NCBI GenBank assembly: GCA_964572225.1
Contig: CAZNFR010000131.1
Coordinates: forward strand, 1-7,096
Reading direction: 5' to 3'
From: CAZNFR01 sp964572225
Lineage (GTDB): Bacteria > Bacteroidota > Bacteroidia > Bacteroidales > GCA-2748055
Length of the DNA: 7,096 nucleotides
Positions 6,225 through 7,096 of this stretch are shown here, in pieces (position 1 is the first letter of the stretch; every line of letters starts with the position of its first letter). The position numbers and the translations under genes were made by a program. Below the pieces are notes generated by a model, which was given only the letters and a program-made list of their open reading frames with translations, had not been told where the DNA came from and ran no database searches.

Positions 6225-7039
6225 TCGATTATTGTATTCTGAAATGGCTTCAAACATCGCAATAATATTTTCAGGAGGTACATCGGGCAGGATATTGTGA
6301 ACAGTATTAAAGACAAATCCTCCCCCCGGCATAAAAATATCAAGCCTTTCCTAACATGATCCTTAACCTTCTCCCGGGAAGCATTATTCAATATACTGCG
6401 GGTATCAATGCCTCCACCCCAAAAAGTAATGTCCTTGCCAAACTCCTTTTTTAGCCTCTCAGGCTCCATATCCCTGGTATTGGTCTGAACAGGATTTAAT
6501 ATATCATAACCCGCCTCGATAAGATCGGGTAATATGGAATAAATAGACCCGCATGAGTGAAGAAAAGTATACATACCACTATTTGATTTTACATAATCAC
6601 AGAGTGCTTTATGCCTGGGTTTAAATAATGCTCGGTATATATCAGGATCCATAAAGGGACCACTATCCATGCCAAGGTCATCCCCAAAGCGTATTATGTC
6701 GACTACATCACCTACGGCATTGCATATTTTGTCCAACGATGCAAGATGCTTTTCCATCAGAGCATCCAAAAGCTTCTCAACTTCTGCCGGCTGAGTATAG
6801 AGATCCATAAGGAAATTATCTATCCTTCTCAGGAATGTCCCCCACTCAAAAAGGTTACAACCTGCTACGATCATAAGTGCTTTGTCTGTCTTTTCTTTTA
6901 AATCCAGACAGTTTTTCCTGAGACGTTCCCAAAAATCCTCTTCCGATACATGGTCCCAGGGACTATGGGCTAATGCTTGCCAGAGTACCGTATTCATGGC
7001 ATCCGACAATAATGTGTAATCCTTCGGATAATCATCCAT
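6219..7039 (-). pseudogene. Second URO-D-superfamily methyltransferase, frameshifted and lacking its N-terminal part
   Basis: From the minus-strand ATG at 7039 the frame encodes the C-terminal two thirds of a URO-D/MtaA-like enzyme: F64-E, R117-F-G-D-D-L-G123, H161-S-C163-G (the intact H-x-C metal motif), N182-P-V-Q, F206-W-G-G-G-I-D-T. After R-K-G232, at 6341-6346, similarity stops and an unrelated tail follows to a TAG at 6187-6185. Shifting frame there restores the family ending: L-D-I-F-M-P-G-G-G-F-V-F, then H-N-I-L-P-D-V-P-P-E-N-I, closing at the TAA at 6221-6219. A single base is missing in the GGC-TT context, not in a homopolymer. The start at 7039 cannot be the real one, since family members carry roughly 100 or more residues before this point, and the same frame meets a stop about 30 bases upstream. 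It was probably a partner or substrate-specific methyltransferase. A sequencing error could mimic decay. Confidence 0.75.
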
Positions 7040-7096
7040 ATATCCTGCATTCCCGAAACACCTAACGAGTTATAGGGTCTAAGAATCATGTAAATT

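Noticed and set aside
1..7096. CRISPR arrays, tRNA or rRNA genes, insertion sequences, integration sites
   Set aside because: No regularly spaced repeats, cloverleaf-like segments, transposase motifs or terminal inverted repeats were seen when reading both strands by eye.

Overview
The window looks like chromosomal DNA from an anaerobic, corrinoid-using bacterium, probably of the Bacteroidota. The DNA is moderately AT-rich. None of the six intact starts has a recognisable Shine-Dalgarno sequence; each is preceded by an A/T-rich leader instead, as is common in Bacteroidota. The lineage is an inference from style, not a database match.

Layout. At the left edge (1-59, minus strand) the first 20 codons of a gene leaving the window encode a twin-arginine signal peptide. 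A 134-base divergent intergenic region follows, holding two short AT-rich palindromes. From 194 to 6180, six plus-strand genes run in one direction: an RraA-like aldolase/decarboxylase-family protein (194-886), a 120-base gap, then a tightly packed five-gene set: corrinoid-binding protein (1007-1672), URO-D-superfamily methyltransferase fused to a thioredoxin-like domain (1677-3035), CobW/COG0523 GTPase (3036-3944), MetH-activation-domain-like protein (3947-4687) and a RACo-type ferredoxin/ASKHA corrinoid activator (4663-6180). Gaps within this set are 4, 0 and 2 bases, followed by a 25-base overlap, so it reads as one operon. A short A/T-rich hairpin separates it from a convergent second URO-D-superfamily methyltransferase (6219-7039, minus strand), which carries a clear frameshift and lacks its N-terminal part.

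How the genes could work together. The corrinoid protein would carry a methyl group on cobalamin. The URO-D-type enzyme would move methyl groups onto or off it. The ferredoxin/ASKHA protein would use ATP to reduce inactivated Co(II) back to Co(I). The MetH-activation-like protein may assist reactivation or corrinoid binding, and the GTPase may supply a metal or the cofactor. Together this is a self-contained corrinoid methyl-transfer module whose substrate and methyl acceptor cannot be read from the sequence. Its unusual points are the thioredoxin-like fusion with a CAPC motif, a Phe where the zinc-site His is expected in the methyltransferase, and a CVC variant of the CobW metal motif.
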